DNA of 64,000 nucleotides from Brachionus plicatilis (taxonomy: Eukaryota; Rotifera; Eurotatoria; Ploima; Brachionidae): contig QEOQ01000316.1 in NCBI GenBank assembly GCA_010279815.1, positions 865,643 through 929,642 of the forward strand, given 5' to 3'. The notes below the pieces were generated by a model that did not search any database, was not told where the DNA came from, and worked only from the letters and a program-made list of their open reading frames with translations. The position numbers and the translations under genes are program-made. The stretch's first letter is position 1; the number at the start of each line of letters is the position of its first letter. Positions 1 through 12,110 of the stretch are shown here, piece by piece.

Positions 1-240
1 ATTTTTACGCGACTTGCAAACAAATTCGTCGTCAAAAAAGAAGACCTCAAATTTTCAACTTTTAAACTTTCTATTTTCAATAATATAAATATTATTTATA
101 ATGAATCAGTAAAAATTTTTGACAAATTAAAATTAAATTTTAAATATAAATTTTTTGTATTTTGATATTTTTCTCTTTTGTATTTTTATTTAAATTTGAT
201 AAATGATTGTATTTTAAATTTTAAATTTGAAGACAAATTT

Positions 241-308
241 ATATATTTTTAATCAGTATTAATCAGTCTCGTAAAGAGATAAGGGCACTAGCCTGTTGGT
301 TAATCTTG
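241..308 (+). repeat. Dispersed TTAATCAG element, copy 1
   Basis: A short conserved module begins with TTAATCAGT, has a variable middle, then GGGCACTAGCCTG and TTGGTTAATCTTGAA. Related copies lie near 3040, 55390, 56222 (reverse) and 56660 (reverse). AT-rich flanks such as TTTAAATAAAT are partly shared, so the module is the least decayed part of a longer repeat. No coding capacity is seen. The class is unknown: it could be a MITE or a SINE tail. Confidence 0.5.
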
Positions 309-349
309 AATCTTTAATATTGTATAAAATTTTGGCGGTAAATTTTTAT

Positions 350-448
350 AAATTAAATGAGCCCAAATACATGTCAGTTGAACAGGAGCTAATGAAAGAG
401 TATGGAATCAAAAAAACAAGACCAAGAGCAGAGACATATGTCTATTAA
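350..448 (+). CDS. 3' end of an unidentified + strand gene (last exon only)
   Basis: An open frame runs to a TAA at 446-448. Its end reads EPKYMSVEQELMKEYGIKK followed by TRPRAETYVY. The composition (Glu, Lys, Tyr, few A/T-homopolymer codons) is coding-like and unlike the surrounding AT-rich DNA. No ATG-initiated complete gene is visible, so this should be the final exon of a spliced gene whose upstream exons lie before the window or in the first 350 bases. The true 5' boundary is unknown; a possible acceptor AAATGAG ends at 361. The gene converges on RBM48, with only 52 bp between the two stop codons. I do not recognise the family. Confidence 0.35.
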   Translation, partial: KLNEPKYMSVEQELMKEYGIKKTRPRAETYVY

Positions 449-500
449 TTTTTATTTATAAAGAAATAAATTAATTATTATTTTTTTTAATAAAAAAAAA

Positions 501-1367
501 TTAAATTTGAAGAATTTTTTTTCTTTTCTTTGGAAATATGTTTACCATCGGCTGTTGGGGCTAAATTACAAATTACAAATTACAATTGAAATAGTTTTAA
601 AATTTTCAAAAATTACTATTGTTTTTTGCATTTTATTTCGTATTTCTTTGACACTTTGATCGTATGACATGTTGCCTGTAATTGATGGCCTAGTCCAACC
701 AGGTGGTAATTGTGGTCCAATTTCACTTTGAGTGTAGACCGGAGTTTTTTTTAATTTTTTTTTAGATTTTTTTTTAGATTGATTTTTTAGCTCAAGTTCA
801 TATTGAGGTGTTCCAAATTTAATCGATTCTTAGAAAATAAATTAATTTTAAAAAAAAATTATTTAAAAAAAAAATTATTTTTAGATTACCATATTTTTTA
901 CATTTAGCTTGGACAATGTATTTTCGTTCATTTATTTTCTCCCGAGTGTCCTGAATAGTTTCGAACTCGGGTGCATAGCACACATGTAGGGATCCACCAT
1001 AGAAATTGTAATTATCCAACTTGATTTTTGCCGTTCTTCAAATCGGAAATTAATTTATTTTTCCTAACAGATATCATTCTAACAAGAACCTGGCATTTTC
1101 GATTTTGGCAAATTTGACAAGTATTGTTTCACAAAACTTCTCACATGGATATTCGTCAAGAATTTTTTGTTCATCCACAGTGCCATAAATGGAGAATAAT
1201 TTGACAAGTTCATTATGAACACCGATTGACGGAACGTTCACTACGAGAAGATATTTCGACTCTTGGGCACAAGTGTATACCTTTACTGCTTTTGGTGTTT
1301 TTCCATCTCTGTATTTTGGCCTAGTCAAGCAAACATCTGGTTTTACATGATGAGGTAATACTTCCAT
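501..1367 (-). CDS. rbm48: RBM48, RNA-binding protein of the minor spliceosome
   Basis: Four exons read on the minus strand: 1090-1367, 890-1035, 617-828 and 501-560. They join in frame to 231 residues; human RBM48 is about 367. Exon 1 carries the N-terminal block TRPKYRDGKTPKAVKVYT and most of the RRM (SKYLLVVNVPSIGVHNELV). Exon 2 continues it with YNFYGGSLHVCYAPEFET, the signature stretch of the family. The last exon gives the basic end FPKKRKKILQI. Introns are only 54, 61 and 56 bp, with GT donors and AAG/TAG acceptors; phases match across all junctions, which supports the model. In other animals RBM48 works with ARMC7 to stabilise U12-type splicing complexes in the nucleus (family knowledge). 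The middle region between RRM and C terminus is much shorter than in vertebrates. Confidence 0.9.
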
Positions 1368-1534
1368 TCTTAATTATGTATTAAATTGGTTAAACAAAAA
1401 TTTATAAATTATTTTCAATTCATGTTTTAACAAAATAAACTTCTGATTTATCCTTGCTTTTAATTTAAAAAAATAAATTTGTCCCAGGAATTTTTTTTTA
1501 TTTTAAAATTTATGTAAATAAATTATTGCTTTAT

Positions 1535-1995
1535 TTTTAAAATTAATAAAAGTAAATTCAAAAAAGACCAAAATAAGTTAGATCTTTCTCAATTTTCGTG
1601 TTTTTTTTTGTTTTTTACGTAATTTTGCGTAAATTTAGATTTTTATTTGGAAAATTTTGGTAAAAAAAAGTAAAAAAATATGCTTAAAGTAAAAAGTCAA
1701 TTTTTTTAATAGTTTTAATTGTATTGGTTTTACAGGTTTTGTTCTTCTTGGTTTTGTCAGTTATAAAATTATTCGACGCTCTTCGCCATGCTTCTTTGAA
1801 ATTTTAATTCTTTGGTACGAATTTTAGTAAGTGTTCTTTTTATTCGAAAATTTAGTTTTTTTTGACCAAAATTCTCCAAATAAAAATTTAAATTATGTAA
1901 AATTACGAAAAAACAAATTAACAAAACATAAAATTGAGAAAAATCTAAGTTTTTTTGGCCTTTTTTGAATTTACTAAAATTAACTGAAATTTTCG
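1535..1995. mobile_element. Foldback/MITE element with about 120-bp inverted arms
   Basis: The left arm, about 1540-1670, reads AGTAAATTCAAAAAAGACC and later TTTTACGTAATTTTGCG and ATTTTTATTTGGAAAATT. The right arm, about 1850-1990, is its diverged reverse complement. Roughly 180 bp of unrelated AT-rich DNA lies between. There is no transposase. The TTTTACGTAA content resembles the Tc1/mariner-like MITEs elsewhere in this window, but no CAGT terminus with TA flanks was found here, so membership is uncertain. Confidence 0.55.
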
Positions 1996-3039
1996 TAAAT
2001 TTCTGTGGTATTGAGAAATTCAAATAAAAATTTAATTAATCTTTTCATTTCTAAATTAAATATAATAAAACATATTTAAAAAAAAATAATTTAACATAGT
2101 TGTACCTTTTTTAGCTAAGATAATTTTTCCAATGTAAAAAAAAGACAAAAAAGAAATTATAAATGAAAATAAAATTGATTATTGATTTGATTTACTAAAA
2201 AACCAAGAAATTAAGAATTACACAGAATCTTGCACTATTTTGCATTATTTTTTTTAAAATTGTTATTAACTTTAATTTTAATCTATTAAAGAATTAAAAG
2301 TTTGTTGTTCAATTTGCATTTGAATTTCACATTACCAATTTCTGTAAAATCTAGTCAATTTTCTTTTTTTTTACAAAAGTAAATTTACGTAAAAACAACA
2401 AATCATAATAGTACTAAAAGTTATTAAAATATTTTTTTTATTATTTTAATTTACTAATTCTTAATGAAGATTAAGCAAATTTATTTTCTGAACCAATTTT
2501 TGGTTTACTTCCACCATCCTAAGGTTAAATTTTATATTTCTTAAAGATTGCTCCAGTTAAAGTTTGCTTTTTACTCCATTCTTCTTTGTATCTCAACCAA
2601 CATTTTGGATATCCATAAAAAAAATTTAACTTTATTTGAATCTGCTGTTAAAAAAACCTCTTTGTTGTAATTTATTCACTTGTATCCTTCTGTTCATTTT
2701 GAAAATTCATTATGATTTTGTTTTGAATTATTTAGCTAATTTTGTTCAGGTTTAAAGTAGAATTTAAGTCAATTAAAAAAATTAAGTCATTTTTTTGACT
2801 TTAAAAAAATTTGAAGTTTGGCTTAGTTAGACCTGTGACTTAAAAACATCTCTCATACATGTTTCATATAAACATATAAACTTTACACAGATTTTGTTTC
2901 TAAATTTGAATTATTTAACTTAAATAGCTTATTGTTAAATTTTTTCAAATAACTATTAAATCAATAACTCTATTCAATTTTTATAAATTTTTTTATATTT
3001 TTAAAATATGTATTTTTTTTAATAATTAATTAAATAAAT

Positions 3040-3095
3040 AAAGTGTTAATCAGTATCATGAGGCATGGGCACTTGCCTGTTGATTAACCTTGAAT
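3040..3095 (+). repeat. Dispersed TTAATCAG element, copy 2
   Basis: It contains GTGTTAATCAGTATCATG, GGGCACTTGCC and TGTTGATTAACCTTGAA. This is the copy closest to the apparent consensus. It is followed at 3105 by a sequence starting AGAGTTGTTTAAAAGTCA, which resembles a hAT-type terminus. Confidence 0.5.
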
Positions 3096-3639
3096 ATATA
3101 TATAAACTAGAGTTGTTTAAAAGTCACAAGTTTAAGTCAAAGTCAATGAATTGAATTTTTTTTCTTTTAAAGTCAAACTAGTGACTAGTTTTTTTTAAAT
3201 TTTTTTGAATTTTTTTGAATTTTTTTTGAATTCTTTTTAGTCATGATGGACTTTCATGGACTTTCAATAGATTATATTTCAAGAAAAAATCTTGGTCCTT
3301 TTTTAATCCGAAATTTTTCTTTGGTCTGAATCCTTATTTTTATTTTTAAATTCATTTTCAAATATTTGTTGCACAATCATTATAATTAGAGCCTATTTTA
3401 ATAGATTCTTATTAGTTATCGCAGAAGAAAAATAATTCTGAAACTAAATAAAGAGAAAATACAAGAATAATAGATAAAAGAATTTGAAATTTTCGAATAC
3501 TGTCAAACAGTGAGACAAAGTTTCCTAAATCAGTTATGATTTTATCTTTTGAGCATGAAGGATGAAGTTCAAATACACTTCATGAGCTTAAAGAGGCCAA
3601 GGCAACGGATATTCTGACACTATTGCTGCAAAAACTGCA

Positions 3640-4335
3640 GTTTTTTTGTATGATTTTTTTCCTTTATTTAATTTTGTAATTTTTTTTTATTTAACAAAAC
3701 AATTAGATATATTGATTGATTTTTACTAAATAAAAATATGATTTATTATTAAGAATTTAATAGACAGTTAAAAAAAAAAGACAATAAATGGGCAAAATTA
3801 AAATTTTGAAAAATTTTTAATATAATCTTAATATATAGAGCTTAAATTTTTACATCATAAAGATGTACTCATCTTTTTTTTCTTTTTTTTGATTTTTTTT
3901 CTTTTCATAACCCAAGAGGTGTTTTTTGAAATAAATAATAATAATAATAATAAAAATATGGAAATTTTTTTTTTTCTAATTTGTAAAAAAATTCAGAAAA
4001 GAAAGTTGGCAAAAAAAAAAGAGACTCCATGTTCTTGTTTTATATTTTCAAAACTTCAAATGATTATTATTTAAGGTTTTTTCTTCTAATTTTTTTCTAT
4101 AATATAATTTTGTAGCTTTTTTTATTTTTCTTTATTTAACAAAATAATTGAATATATTGATTGATTTTTACTTAATAAAAATTTGATTTATTATTAAGAA
4201 TTTAATATTTTTTAACTGTTGGACAGTTAACAAAAAAAAGAAAATAAAAAGCTAAAAAACAAATGAGTATAATTAAAATTTTGAAAATTTTGTGATATAA
4301 TCCTAATATATAGAGCTTAAATTTTTACATAATAA
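3640..4335 (+). repeat. Direct repeat of about 210 bp, two copies
   Basis: Copy 1 (about 3650-3860) and copy 2 (about 4110-4340) share TATTGATTGATTTTTACT, TTTATTATTAAGAATTTAAT, a GGACAGTTAA-like block and TATATAGAGCTTAAATTTT. They differ by small indels. Nothing coding is seen in either copy. They look like an old local duplication or two insertions of one element. Confidence 0.55.
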
Positions 4336-7229
4336 AAAATCTAATTTTTTTTTTCCAACTTGTAAAAAAATTTCAAAAATAATTTATTTGAAGAATATTT
4401 AAAATGTTTGAGAATTGCATGATATTTGGATTAATTAGAAATTCATAGGATTATGCAAATTAGTACTGGATTAGATAAGTTAAATTTTCTCATAATTTCA
4501 ATAAATTAAATTTAGATAAATGGTTGACATTATAGTTTAAGATTAAAAATAAACATTTGACAAATTAAATCTAGTTTGGAAAATTTTGTTATTTCAAGAT
4601 TAATTTACAAGAAAAAAAATCAGGCATCTGAATTTTTATTTACTCTCCATTCCATTCTCATTGGAAAATATTTTAAGAAAAGTTAAATACCTTAAGTCAA
4701 CATGACTAAAGGTAATTTTATCTGATTTAATAAAAAAAAGTATAGCACTAATAAAATTCATGATATTTCCTTGATTTGTGCAATCATATACCAATTGAAA
4801 TTTAATATACGATTCTCTAAAATGTGGAAATAAAAATCAATTTAAAATTGATTATTTTTTCACCTGACAATAGATCACCAGTAATCAGCTGGGCAAACAA
4901 TGGGCCAGAAAATTTTTTTTCAATTTTATAAAATATAAATAGATTAATCTCTATTTAACAAATCATTTTTATAAATCCAAATAAATGATTTTCAAATTTT
5001 TTTTATGTAAAAGCAACTATAAAATAAAATATTTATTTTGTAATTAGATATGATGTTTAGTTCGTAATTTGAATTTCCGCTGAGCACAATTGAAAATAAT
5101 CACGAATTATTAGCTAATTTTTAGAGCCAGTAAAACAAAATTATTTTCAATTTAAAATAAAGGTAAAAATAAAAAAAATTGTCAGAAGACTTTTATTGTT
5201 AACAATTCCATTTGGAAAAAAATTTAGAAAAAATTAACTAATCGAATTTAATTTTGTTTTTAATAGAAAAAATGGCTTTTTTGGTCAAAGTGCCTTTGTC
5301 TATTTTATTTATTTTTATTTAACAAGACAAATCTTAATTATTTAGAAGTTTATTTAAACATCAGATCTTAAATGACATTACTAGAATTTCTTCTCTAACT
5401 GTTTAAGGAATGAAATAAATTAATTTTTAAAAGCATTGATCCCTATAACATATATGGTCCGGTTGACTTTTTCATAAATTTTTTTTTCGATGAATTCAAA
5501 TCAGGTGGGTTATGATAGCACTAAGCTTTGAGTCCAAATAATAAATCGATTTATTTAGACATTTAAATGGCATTCCTTCCTGTTTGACTGTGTAGGCTTA
5601 ACACATTGTTTAATGACTTAGTATTGCATTAAAGTAAAACGTGACACAATCTGGCTTGCATGATTAGTATATTATTTTATTCTAAAGCTTTAAAAAAAGA
5701 TAATTTTTTATTATTTATCTAAATTATTAATTTCTCAGGCTGACTCCGATAGAGTTTTCCGGTGTCTCCTAATTCTTAGATGCTTGATTTTTTTTAGTCA
5801 ATTGTAAAATCATTTGCTTCTTGTAATTGGATTTAATTTTAATTAAAAATTTTAGTTTAATTTTTTTCTAGCTAAAATAAAAATTAAAAAATTGTATTCA
5901 AGTGATCATTGATTTTATTAAAGATGAACAAAAATATTTAATTAATAACAATGTGAATTATCTACTGCAAGAGAACTTGCGGATGGTTGCTCAATGTGAG
6001 CATATCCAGTGTCGTACTTCCATTGAATTTGCAAAGGATTTTTGAGTCAGTTGAATTCTGACTTGTTTCTTAGTCGTCCTTTTTTGAAAGGAAAAAAGTA
6101 TGAAAACTTTTAAATAGATTTTATTTAATCTAATATTAGAATTAATGTGATATTAATCCAGTCTGGTAAAGACTTTGTATTTCAAGTAGTGTTCTTATTT
6201 TTGACTCATTCATTTAATCAAATAATTGAGGAAAAGCCTGGAGCCAAACTGAGTAGAAGTGGCATGGCTTTTATGCGACAAATCAGGCTCTTTGTAGAAC
6301 AACACGAGTTAGATTGCGGAACCATTGATGTTTATAACAATTTTTTTTTTACTTGCTACTTATTTATTTCCAGTTCAACATCGTTTAAATTAAGTTGACG
6401 AGTTCTATTAAATTTTGAAAATAATTAAAAAAAAAAAACGCCTTTTTTAATCCTACTATTAGCTTTATTTTAAATTAAATCTTTTATTACTTTATTATTA
6501 ATTGATTGTTGTAACAGTCATAGCACACTTGTGTTTTGTTAATTATTGTTCTACTTTGGAGGATCGCATAATTAGAACAACTATCTTTAATATAAATTAC
6601 AATGAAGATAGAAAAATTTCTAGGTTTATTTATTTATTAGAGTTGTTTGGGATGATGCTAAAAAAAATAAAAAATTTAATATAAAAAAATATTAATTGAT
6701 GTTTTAGTATAATGATGTCTAATGGAGTTTTAAAATTTTAATTGAATAATTTGTGGGTTCAAATGTATTAGTTATTGATCTGTGTTTATGTTTGAGCTAG
6801 GGTCCGCTGATGATGCTTGAAGAATGAACGCTTTTCTTTCACTTTATAGATAATTTTAAAAAATTTTAAACACAAAAGTTATACGTAACACAAAAAGGTA
6901 TTCGGTAATGAGATCTTAGTTAATTATTAATTTATTCATTTATCAAGAAGAGTATAAAATAAAAAAAAAATTTTTTCCCTTTTTTTATGTCTAGTATGAA
7001 TTGGTGAAAAGCTCGAGAACACAGTAGCTTTTAGGATCACTCAAAATTTGAATATGCTTTAGTTATTTTTTTTTAAGTTTGGGAAAAAATCGGAGTTAGT
7101 CAGAATAGCAGCAGTCTTCGTTTGAATCTTCATGTTTGCATTAAAAAGTTTTTAAAAAATTAGAAAATAGAATAAAAATAGAAGTTCTTCTAAAAAAAAT
7201 ATAGACCGGATGGCGTTAGTGTTATTCAT

Positions 7230-7800
7230 TAAAGAGTAAATCTCCGATCTTTAATGTAATAGATAGAGTGTGTAATGTTTACATTAGTACCCTCGGGACC
7301 GTCTATCCATCTTTCCGTTAGACGTTTTGGATCATGTATTTATGCTCCTTCTTAACTATAACGTTCATAATTAAGTTAATTAACTTTCCAGTGATATCGA
7401 CAAAGAAGTCGCTGAATCACAGAGTGGCGTTTTAAAACGTTTGGATAGGACACTTTAAGCAGAAACAAACTGCTTTATCTCTTCTCAAAAGAGTTACTTT
7501 TTCGCCTTGCTTAATAAAAATTTTACGAATAGACAATTAGCTCTCTCATCAGTTGTATTCAACTTTATTTTTTGTACGTATAGATGATTTGATTGGAAAA
7601 TATATGATTATTTTTGGAATCTTGTTTTGAATTTTTTGAAGATGGACTCTTTCTTTTTCAGCTTCTACATTGACTATAATAAAGCAATAATCGAATAGCG
7701 TTCTAATTAAAGATTTATAACGTGCGATGTTCAGAGCGAGTGAATAAGAATGACCATTTGAATTTTTTAATTCGCCTGAGCAATTTTAGGAATTGCTATT
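7230..7800 (-). mobile_element. Degenerate non-LTR retrotransposon (LINE) remnant, reverse transcriptase C-terminal part
   Basis: Minus-strand translation of about 7600-7745 gives NIARYKSLIRTLFDYCFII and HLQKIQNKIPKIII. These resemble the conserved end of the reverse transcriptase of CR1/Jockey-type LINEs. Upstream, FLKLLRRIKKF is in another frame; downstream, several stops interrupt the frame. The element is therefore dead by frameshift and nonsense changes. The LINE fragments near 21-22 kb and 31-32 kb have the same orientation. Confidence 0.6.
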
Positions 7801-8275
7801 TTTGCCCACTAGGCTGTTGTTGAGGTATATTCCTATCTATTAACTATATTTTTATTAACTGCAAAAATTCAATTCACTATCTACAAAATTCTTACTTATT
7901 AACTTTATTTGAAAAATGAAAAAAATCTTTTAGTTAATTAATTGAAAATTAATTGATTAATTAATCAAAACGTTTTCTAATGATAATTCTCCAATTAAGA
8001 AATTATTGACACATTTTCTTATATTTTGGTCTTTTTCAGCATTAACATTACTTATAGCAATATATTTTTTTCTATTTTTTCGAGTCTTATTTCAAACTCA
8101 CTGAACCAAAATATAAAATTAAATAAATGAATAAATTGTACAGTTAGATATAAAGAGAGTTAGTAATTTGGAACTTGTTTAATTGTAAATAAAACATATA
8201 GTTAATTTAGTTTTAATAGTTAATAAAAAAGATAGTAAAAAAAAGTACTAATTCGTTGTTGATTATGACTTGAAA

Positions 8276-8325
8276 TCAGAGTTGTTTAAAAGTCTTTATT
8301 TTTGTGACTTTTAAACAACTTTTCT
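8276..8325. mobile_element. Short hAT-terminus hairpin
   Basis: CAGAGTTGTTTAAAAGTC is followed after about 11 bases by GACTTTTAAACAACTT, giving a near-perfect 14-bp hairpin. The end sequence matches the AAGTC-type TIR family seen at 3105, 19159, 29499, 45817 and 60941. It may be a terminal foldback left from a deletion. Confidence 0.45.
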
Positions 8326-8374
8326 AAAAATACAACTCTAAAAGAAAAATAAACCGGTTGTATGAGTTACACCA

Positions 8375-9055
8375 TCAAAATATGCCCTTGACTTATTTAC
8401 GCATTGCAATTTTGCTTTTAAAGCACATGTGTCTTAAACATGAAGTTGCAATTTTTACTTGTGTTGCCGATTGGCCAATCAGCCAATGAGGAAAGGAGAG
8501 TGGTGAAAGGAAAGGGTGCGTGAACTACTTACTTCATTCAGCCCGAATTAAATGACGACTGATGAACTGTGTGATTGTGTAAAAAAGAGCATGTATAGCC
8601 GAATGGTTTGTGTGTTAGTCATGTAAGCAGAGGATCGAGGGTCTAAAACCCGCTGAGGGTGGAAAAATCTTCAAGATATCTCTGCAGTACGGGAAGAATG
8701 TTTAAACCCCTTTCATCCTAAAAAAAAAATGTACCAGTTTTGACTGGGTAATGATATCGGTGTAGATGATCAACTCAATGCAGTAACCTCTGCTCAAAAA
8801 GATACAGGAAAAGGAGATGAGCACCTTAAAAGCACAACAAAATATGTCCTTGACTTATTTACGCAGTGTTAATGCGCTTTTAAAGCACATGTGTCTTAAA
8901 CATGAAGTTGCAATTGTTACTTGTGTTGCCGATTGGCCAATCAGCCAATGAGGAAAGGAGAGTGGTGAAAGGAAAGGGTGCGTGAAGCACTCACTTCATT
9001 CAGTCCGAATTAAATGACGGCTGATGAACTGTGTGTGATTGTGTAAGAAAGAGCT
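8375..9055 (+). repeat. Duplicated 220-bp unit flanking a tRNA-like (SINE-like) sequence
   Basis: Units at about 8375-8591 and 8835-9055 are nearly identical. Both contain CTTTTAAAGCACATGTGTC, TTGCCGATTGGCCAATCAG and CCAATGAGGAAAGGAGAG. Between them, 8593-8660 has a tRNA-like layout: TAGCCGAATGG fits a pol III A box, and about 40 bases later GGGTCTAAAACCC resembles a B box. A run of A follows at about 8720. This looks like a tRNA-derived SINE embedded in, or part of, a duplicated element. No functional tRNA cloverleaf is claimed. Confidence 0.45.
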
Positions 9056-9806
9056 CAAAGATTGGCCAAAGTGTCGGCATCACTATTTTTTAAGTAAGCA
9101 ACTACTTGATGTCATATTTGATTTTCTCAGTTAATAAGTCAAAAAAAAAAGAATGCTTCAAGTGCTTCTCTATCTGTTTGACAAATAGATCGAACCACTC
9201 GAAAAAAAAAATATTCGGACTCAATTTATCATCTTGCTTTGAGTTTTGAGTGATCAGAATTCCGCACAAATTAGCTTTTGTTTTACGCACCGATTTTGTC
9301 AGACTGGAATTAATTCACAATTTGTCATTTAATTCGAACACACACAAAGATTTTCAGAAGGACAACTCGAAGATATTTTTACAAGCTTTTTTCTCTAGTT
9401 GTTGTTGTTGTTGTTGTTGAGTACACCTTTGAAATTTATTAGATTAATGATATCTGTAGGCTTAAACAAATAATTTTCTTCATCATCATCATCATCATCC
9501 ATTGTCTCAACTCACGCTTTAATTTGATTGATTTAAACCATTGTTTAGAAGTAGTGTTCTACCTTTAGCTTTCTAATTGAGTGTGCATATTTTCTTGTTG
9601 CTCTCACTCCAATTCGTCGATCTCTAATTTCGCCAATTTAAGCTCATTTTTCTAATTGGCCCAATCTCACAAAATATCTCATTAGTCAACCAACAAAAAT
9701 AAAAATATTTTTTTTTCTTCTCTCATTTTGTTTTATTCAAATAAAAATCAATTAAAAAAAAAAACAAATTTTCTCTTTATTTTCAGAGTCGCAAGCAAAA
9801 AAAGCC

Positions 9807-10806
9807 ATGCTATTTAACCCATTTGAGAAGCAAGCAGACACGGCAGGCGTGAGGCCCCTTCCGAGCCAGTACTACACGGCGCTTCAGTCGGCCGCCCTCT
9901 TTCACCTGCAGCTCCAGCAGCAAAACCAGGACTACGCCAGCCAGATGAGACAAGCAGAGCCGGCCTATTTGTCCGAGCTGCTGCACAGCCGGCTGCAGAC
10001 AGCGGCGCCGGAGCCGGACCGGTCCCAGAAGCGGCCGCTGCTCAAGTTCAGCATGGACGCCATACTCGGACACTCTCCGGCGAAGCGGGCGTGTGTGCGC
10101 GACGAGGACAAGTCGGCCCGGCTCCAGCACTTGTTCAGCAGGCCGGTCCAGGCCGCACTTGACCCCGCGTTCAAACAGCCCAAGCTAGATCAACTCAGCT
10201 ATCCGATTAACGGTAAGTGGCGCTAGTCTGTTCCCCCTGCGGCATCTAATTAATTTGATTTGTAAAGGTCAGCAGTCGAGTGGCAATCTGGTGAATGGGT
10301 ACATGGGCGCGATGCTGTGGCCCGGGTTTAGGCCCAAGCAGAGGCGAGGCGTGCTGCGGCGGGCCGTTTTCTCCGACAGTCAGAGAAAGGGCCTGGAGGC
10401 GGCCTTTCTCAAGCAGAAGTACATCAGCAAGCCGGATAGGAAAAAGCTGGCCGCCCGCCTCAATCTCAAAGACTCCCAGGTCAAGATTTGGTTCCAGAAT
10501 AGACGGATGAAGTGGCGCAACAGCAAGGAGCGCGAGATGATGAAGGCAAAGAGCTTGGAAAAGGAGAAAGTGGCCGAGAGGAAGAGTGGCCAGCCCATTT
10601 CGCCGTCCACGTCGCAGAACTCCGGCTCCACTTGTCTCAACTCGGTCAGTTCGCTGCTCAAAGCTGAGCATGACTTTGTGTGCAGTGGCAATGAGAGCGA
10701 ATTTGATGAAGATGAGAGCGAAATAGATGTGACCAACGAGCAGAGTTTTAGTCTGGACGATGATGATGATGATGATGACTTTGATAAACAAAATAGTTAT
10801 GAATAA
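9807..10806 (+). CDS. dbx: Dbx-type homeodomain transcription factor
   Basis: Two exons, 9807-10212 and 10268-10806, join in phase (55-bp intron, GTAAGT donor) to 314 residues. The homeodomain spans about residues 163-222, from [19 protein letters not shown] to [18 protein letters not shown], and includes [19 protein letters not shown]; this pattern is specific to Dbx. An eh1-like repressor motif, [10 protein letters not shown], lies near residue 80. The C terminus is acidic, with eight consecutive Asp. Dbx proteins are repressors in interneuron specification (family knowledge). The ATG follows a good acceptor (TTTATTTTCAG ending at 9786) and the frame is open between them, so an upstream exon, coding or not, is likely. 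The stop overlaps an AATAAA poly(A) signal. Coding GC is far above that of the flanks. Confidence 0.92.
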
Positions 10807-10959
10807 AATTTATTTTTGATGTTGTAATTTTTTTTTTTTTTTTTGAATGTTTAATCTCCTACGGAATGATGTCTTTTATTTTAGGTGATTTTATGTTGGT
10901 TAAAGTGTATAAATTTAGATTGGTTTTTGATTTTTTTTTTACTTTTTTTTTTTTTTTTC

Positions 10960-12110
10960 GTTCTCTCAATTAGTAACTTTTTGATTCCATTTGTTTTAAA
11001 ACTTTTAATTTTTGAATAAATAATTTTTATCAAGTTTTCTTTTTCTCTCTCAATCAATGGTTTTTATTATTTAATAAAAATATAGTTATACCTTGGTAGT
11101 TTGAAATGGATCTTAGTCATTCCTTTCGGCCAAATATTTTTAGCTCATACTTAAAAAAATACAAATAAATAAAATAAAAGAATTAAAAATATTAGACAAA
11201 AAAGATGAATAAAGTTAGAATAGAGTTCTTTTTTATGAGACAAAAATTTGTGATTGAGTGATGGTTTTTATTTGAGGAAAAAAAAATTTTTTTATCAAAT
11301 TCTTTATATCTATTTGTATCATTGAAATTACATTTATTTTATTTTCGATAAATTTTCATCAATTTATCTTTTTCTCTCTCAATTAATGGTTTTTATTTTC
11401 GGAAAAAAAAATTTTTTTTTATTAAATTTTGTATTTCTATTGAAATTACATTTATTTTACTTTGTATAAAGTTTTTTCAATTTATCTTTTCCTCTCTTAA
11501 TCTAAAGTTTATATTTTCTAAAAACAAAATTCTAAATTTTTTACAGGTATTTGTATCTTTTGAGTTCAATTTGTATTTTTAATTTTTGAATAAAAAATTT
11601 TCATCAATTTATTTTTCTCTCTCAATCAATGGTTTATATTTTTTTTATCAAATTCTTTATATCTATTGGTATATTTGAAATTACATTTATTTCATCTTTT
11701 ATAAATTTCGACTGAAAAATTTTCATGAATCAATCTTTTTCTCTATTGATAAATATTTTTTGCTTAATATATAATATTCATTTTTATTCCTTCAAAATTT
11801 AAACTTTTCGTATTCGAAAAGAAAATTTTTTTTATCAAATTTTTTCTAATTATTTAAATTCCATTTGTTTTAAAACCTATAATTTTTGAATAAAAAAATT
11901 TCACCAATTTATCTTTTTCTCTCTCAATTAATGGTTTCTTTTATCGGGGAAAAAAAAAAAATTTTATCAAATTCTTTTTATCTATCGGTATCTTTTAAAT
12001 TCCATTTATTTTATTTCTTTTAAATTTTTGCCTGAAAAATTTTCATAAATTTGATTTATTCTTTTTGAATTAACATTTTTTAATTTTAAGTAAAATTTAT
12101 TATCAAATAT
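10960..12110 (+). repeat. Degenerate tandem array, about 120-bp period, downstream of Dbx
   Basis: The phrase CAATTTATCTTTTTCTCTC followed by TCAATTAATGG recurs near 11036, 11366, 11487, 11607, 11725 and 11907. In between are TCAAATTCTTTATATCTAT and GAAATTACATTTATTTTA in similar order. Spacing is about 120 bp where copies are adjacent. This reads as an old satellite-like array with drift. No coding content. Confidence 0.6.

Larger units (their letters stand above)
1996..7229. other. Gene-poor AT-rich intergenic DNA
   Basis: Apart from the repeats listed separately, I see only homopolymer-rich DNA. A more complex patch at about 5940-6400 has a broken frame (NYLLQENLRMVAQCEHIQC, stop, later GAKLSRSGMAFMRQIRLFV) that could be a decayed gene or element. 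I do not recognise it. No tRNA, rRNA or convincing exon was found. Confidence 0.4.

Noticed and set aside
5940..6400. Possible protein gene with frames such as GAKLSRSGMAFMRQIRLFV
   Set aside because: Frames are short, broken and unrecognised; no splice model joins them convincingly.
9810..10791. Long open frames opposite and across the Dbx exons
   Set aside because: They are shadows of the GC-rich Dbx coding sequence. They lack known domains, while the + strand has a complete homeodomain and valid splice sites.
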